Assembly: GCA_031308135.1 (NCBI GenBank)
Contig: JAHLJT010009436.1
Location: forward strand, 117,586,416-117,650,415
From: Acheta domesticus
Taxonomy: Eukaryota > Arthropoda > Insecta > Orthoptera > Gryllidae
Length of the DNA stretch: 64,000 nt
Direction: 5' to 3'
Shown here: one piece after another, positions 61,403-64,000 of the stretch
Numbering within the stretch: the first letter of the stretch is position 1
How the letters are laid out: the number at the start of each line of letters is the position of its first letter
Program-made: the position numbers and the translations under genes
Notes under the pieces: model-generated
What the model was told of the DNA's origin: nothing
What the model saw: only the letters and a program-made list of their open reading frames with translations
Databases searched by the model: none

Positions 61403-61599
61403 GTGATCTCGAGAGAAGAGAGGTGAGTGATCGCTGGTCGATAAAAATCGCGGAGAATGCAGACCTCTAGCATTTACACATAAATTATTAATTTAAAAAA
61501 AAGAGATTGCTACAGATCATTTTCTCACTACCCTAGTTGTAGGTTACTAAATGTTGAAAAAGGTTCTGAGTTCCCGCTTCTTTTTCGTTTGAAATCTTT

Positions 61600-61960
61600 T
61601 CAGATGTGAAAATGCAGTTCGAAAATGGATTCACTGACTTCAATGATAACTCCAGAGGCACAGCCATTTTCAAGTGATACTGAAACAGACCCAGTAGCTA
61701 TACAAATGGAAATTATTTACCTAAAAGCTGATGGTGCAATTCAGGGCAAATTCCAGGAAAAAAAATTGATTGAATTCTACAAACTCCTCCCAATGGACCT
61801 TGATCCAAAAATTAAAAACTTTCTCAGAAGTTTCTTGTATTTGGTACAAATTATAGATGTGAACAGACTTTCTCGAAAATGAATGAAGTGAAGTGTAAAT
61901 AAAGATGTCACAAGTGGTGAACATTTTAATAATAAGGGTAAGAAAAATTGAGCCACACAT
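61600..61960 (+). pseudogene. Charlie-type hAT transposase C-terminal remnant
   Basis: FENGFTDFNDNSR, then in the next frame MEIIYLKADGAIQGKFQEK and LIEFYKLLP, then FGTNYRCEQTFSKMNEVK. This is the dimerisation region of transposases of the GTF2IRD2/Charlie group. Three frames are needed to read it, so it is dead. It belongs to the outer element, since it lies outside the nested hAT. Confidence 0.78.
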
Positions 61961-62432
61961 TAGCAATAGTCTCAAAATGAATTTCAGTGCTCTCAATGAG
62001 ATATATTTACAAATTATTTATCACTTCTGTGTTTAGAAAAGAATTTTAAAGTTGTAATGCTAGATGTGGATTAATTAACACATATTTTGTCTAGTAGAAT
62101 GGTGAGCTCATATACCCATATGTTTTTCAAATTAATTTGTGAATTATCTGTGTTTTTGTTCTCTAATTACAATTTAATTTAACAAATGGTGATCAATTCT
62201 ATCCTAATATATAATTTTTTGGCTGATAAGGTTCTTAAAAACTTCCCATCTGGTCCCCAGCTGACGAAAGTTTGGTGACCCATGAAATAGAGTGTAGAAG
62301 TAATACCCAATGAACATTACTTAAAAGATTCATGACTTCAAACTTTTCAACCGTTCGAGAAGTTTGAGGAAACAAGTTTGGCGCCATTTCTCAGAAAATG
62401 GTGTTTGATCGTTTCTGAAGATGCGGAATTTT

Positions 62433-62648
62433 TATACTGCGATTTTTCTTACTTTGCCCCTCAAGGCCACTCAAACCCAATCTTTGCGATGGAATATGTC
62501 ACGGTATTTCGCATGATCGCGACCGTATCAAGCAGTGCTTGCGACCATGCGACTTCTACCGGCAAGACCGAGAAAGACGCGAAATGCCGTGACATATTCC
62601 AAAGCGAAGATGGGATTTGAGGGGCAAAGTTAGAAAAATTGCAGTATA
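62433..62648. mobile_element. Long inverted-repeat MITE (copy B, 216 bp)
   Basis: Arms begin TATACTGCGATTTTTCTTAC and TATACTGCAATTTTTCTAAC and continue through TTTGCCCCTCAA, GGAATATGTCACGG and ATTTCGC. The arms are about 80 bp and imperfect. The inner GGAATAT-TCACGGTATTTCGC core is shared with the MITE at 47261-47490. Confidence 0.85.
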
Positions 62649-64000
62649 GTTTGCACAGAAAAACGGTTGCGTTATCGAGAAACATTACATGACATTCTTT
62701 AAAGCACATGTACACAAAAATATAATAATGCCAAAAATCGCCGCTAATGTAAATATTAACGACGTGCGAGACAAGTAAAAAAATACATTTTGGGAATTTT
62801 TGAAAAAAAAAAGAGAATAGAACAACATGGTGTCTATGTCATCTCATAGAGTACATTAGGCACTATCCTTACCAAAAGTTTATTTTAAAAAATATGTACA
62901 TGACAATGAAAGAACTCACTTTGGAGAACAAATTGTATTGGGAGAAAAAATATCTATCTTCAATTTTATAGTTGTAGGAAGGCGCCGAAAAATCTTTCAA
63001 TTTTCGAACATTCAGTATTGACCGTTAAAATCGGACCTTTTCAAAATTCCATCAGCCACATGGCTGGCTGGCAGTCCACAAGCCCCTAGCCACAGATATC
63101 CCCCTAGCGCCCTTTTGTGAGACCGATCCTGGGCAAGTGTACCTAGGGTAGTTTGCTATTGTTTTCCCCAGGGGCGCTACTGCGCCAATTTTTGGCGTTT
63201 GATTTGAATACCAGATAGCGCAGGCCTTGATACAATATCCGCAATATTACTATACAATATCCACTAGTTCAAATCGAAACTCTGATTTAATTTTGCAAGT
63301 ATCGGTCAAGTGCCTTTACTGGGATCTGTTTTACATGCTGACAAGCGTCCGCATGCTACCTTACCGGACCTATGTCACTTTAATAAGTGTATTTTTCTCT
63401 ATTCTGACAAATTTAAAGTAAAAATTGAAACAATTTTTAAGAAATTTTTGAAAATGTCCGGGGGCTTCATGTAAAGTACCCCCAAATTTTGAATGATGTC
63501 TTTCAAAATCGCGGCTCCTCGAGTGGAACCAGATCAACCGGGGAATATACATTTTGGAAGAAATCATACGTATCGTTTAGGCGCGTGTGTTGTTAACAGC
63601 CTGACGAACGGAAGTTGTGAAAAACTAGTGCTACTGAATGGCGCAGACTTTCCCGTATTAGTTTTCTATTTCCTTGGATCTGGGTTAATTATTCGGAATT
63701 GCCACGTACTAGTGCCAGCTGCCACCTATCGTAGACCAAATTACTTCTTTTTTTTTACATTTTCTTAATTTTTCTGTTTCCTAATGGTATAACGCAAATA
63801 TTAATTTTCGAATATTAAAGAACAGGAAAACTTCGTCCTAAATGGCAATTTTCTTTGAAAAAATGTAAAGCCGTTTTTAAGAAAATGGCTTTTAATCTCT
63901 ACTAAAAATGCAAATTTGAAGCTCTTATCACAGAAAATGTTTGAGTTTTTAAACACTTCAATTGAAGTCGTTTGAAGCACTTACACTCACAAATACGATA
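62649..64000 (-). mobile_element. Two Helentron-like copies on the minus strand
   Basis: From 64000 leftwards the order of copy 1 is followed to an ATACGGGAAAGT-type subterminal repeat near 63645-63660 and a CTAG end. A second run (CGCGCCTAAACG, GGGGGTACTTTACATGAAGC, then the CGGCG and GGCTCC-type core) goes from about 63600 to about 62700. The first copy is cut by the window edge. Both are diverged. Confidence 0.7.

Larger units (their letters stand above)
57784..61469. mobile_element. hAT element nested in the Charlie-like hAT
   Basis: Ends TAGAGCTCTGCA and the inverse of TAGAGGTCTGCA are flanked by an exact 8-bp duplication GCATTTAC (57776-57783 and 61470-61477). It is 3.7 kb, of which about 1.6 kb is made of smaller elements inserted later. 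The GC-rich left end (57815-58020) contrasts with its AT-rich middle. No transposase is readable. Confidence 0.9.
57576..62284 (+). mobile_element. Charlie-like hAT, deleted, carrying nested elements
   Basis: The left end CAGGGGTCCCCAAATTGTGG is a typical Charlie-type terminus. The right end GTTTGGTGACCCATG is its diverged inverse. Between the nested element and the right end lies a transposase C-terminal remnant. Without the insertion about 1 kb remains. The flanks (GACTAGAA and AAATAGAG) are only partly alike. Confidence 0.7.

Overview
The window looks like a transposon-rich, AT-rich arthropod nuclear genome, most likely an insect. The reasons are two host genes with short GT-AG introns, tRNA-headed retroposons, and a dense mix of Jockey-like and RTE-like LINEs, Gypsy, hAT, pogo, P-like and Helentron-like elements. 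A cockroach, termite or stick-insect type genome would fit, but that is inference. A 100-base N run (18357-18456) marks a scaffold gap.

Only two host genes are well supported, both on the plus strand. A flavin polyamine oxidase (spermine oxidase type, six coding exons, 38014-40844) reads through without lesions to 613 residues. An ER-bound CREB3-family bZIP factor (six coding exons, 47962-53854) reads to 507 residues with a basic region, leucine zipper and membrane segment. No functional link between them is visible. They are separated and flanked by repeats, and the CREB3 gene carries repeats in its 3.5 kb fifth intron.

Left part (1-15 kb): a dead minus-strand Gypsy element (about 1.1-4.7 kb) abuts a plus-strand Jockey-like LINE. 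That LINE is split by one hAT element (4929-11344) which itself contains a second hAT element (5215-10329); both have target duplications. A tRNA-headed retroposon (11524-13052) splits the LINE again. Middle left (15-36 kb): a LINE 3' end; an RTE-like minus-strand LINE (17.8-23.3 kb) split by a Helentron-like element with no target duplication; a pogo-type element (25331-31102) containing a P-like element and a decayed repetitive zinc-finger gene; and a second Gypsy fragment broken by a 542-bp retroposon and a LINE. Right part (41-64 kb): several Helentron-like copies, two long inverted-repeat MITEs, and hAT elements including a three-level nest at 57576-62284.

All mobile-element reading frames seen here are broken, so the window records old, layered insertion history. 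The most informative observations are the insertions whose target duplications or restored reading frames fix their boundaries exactly.
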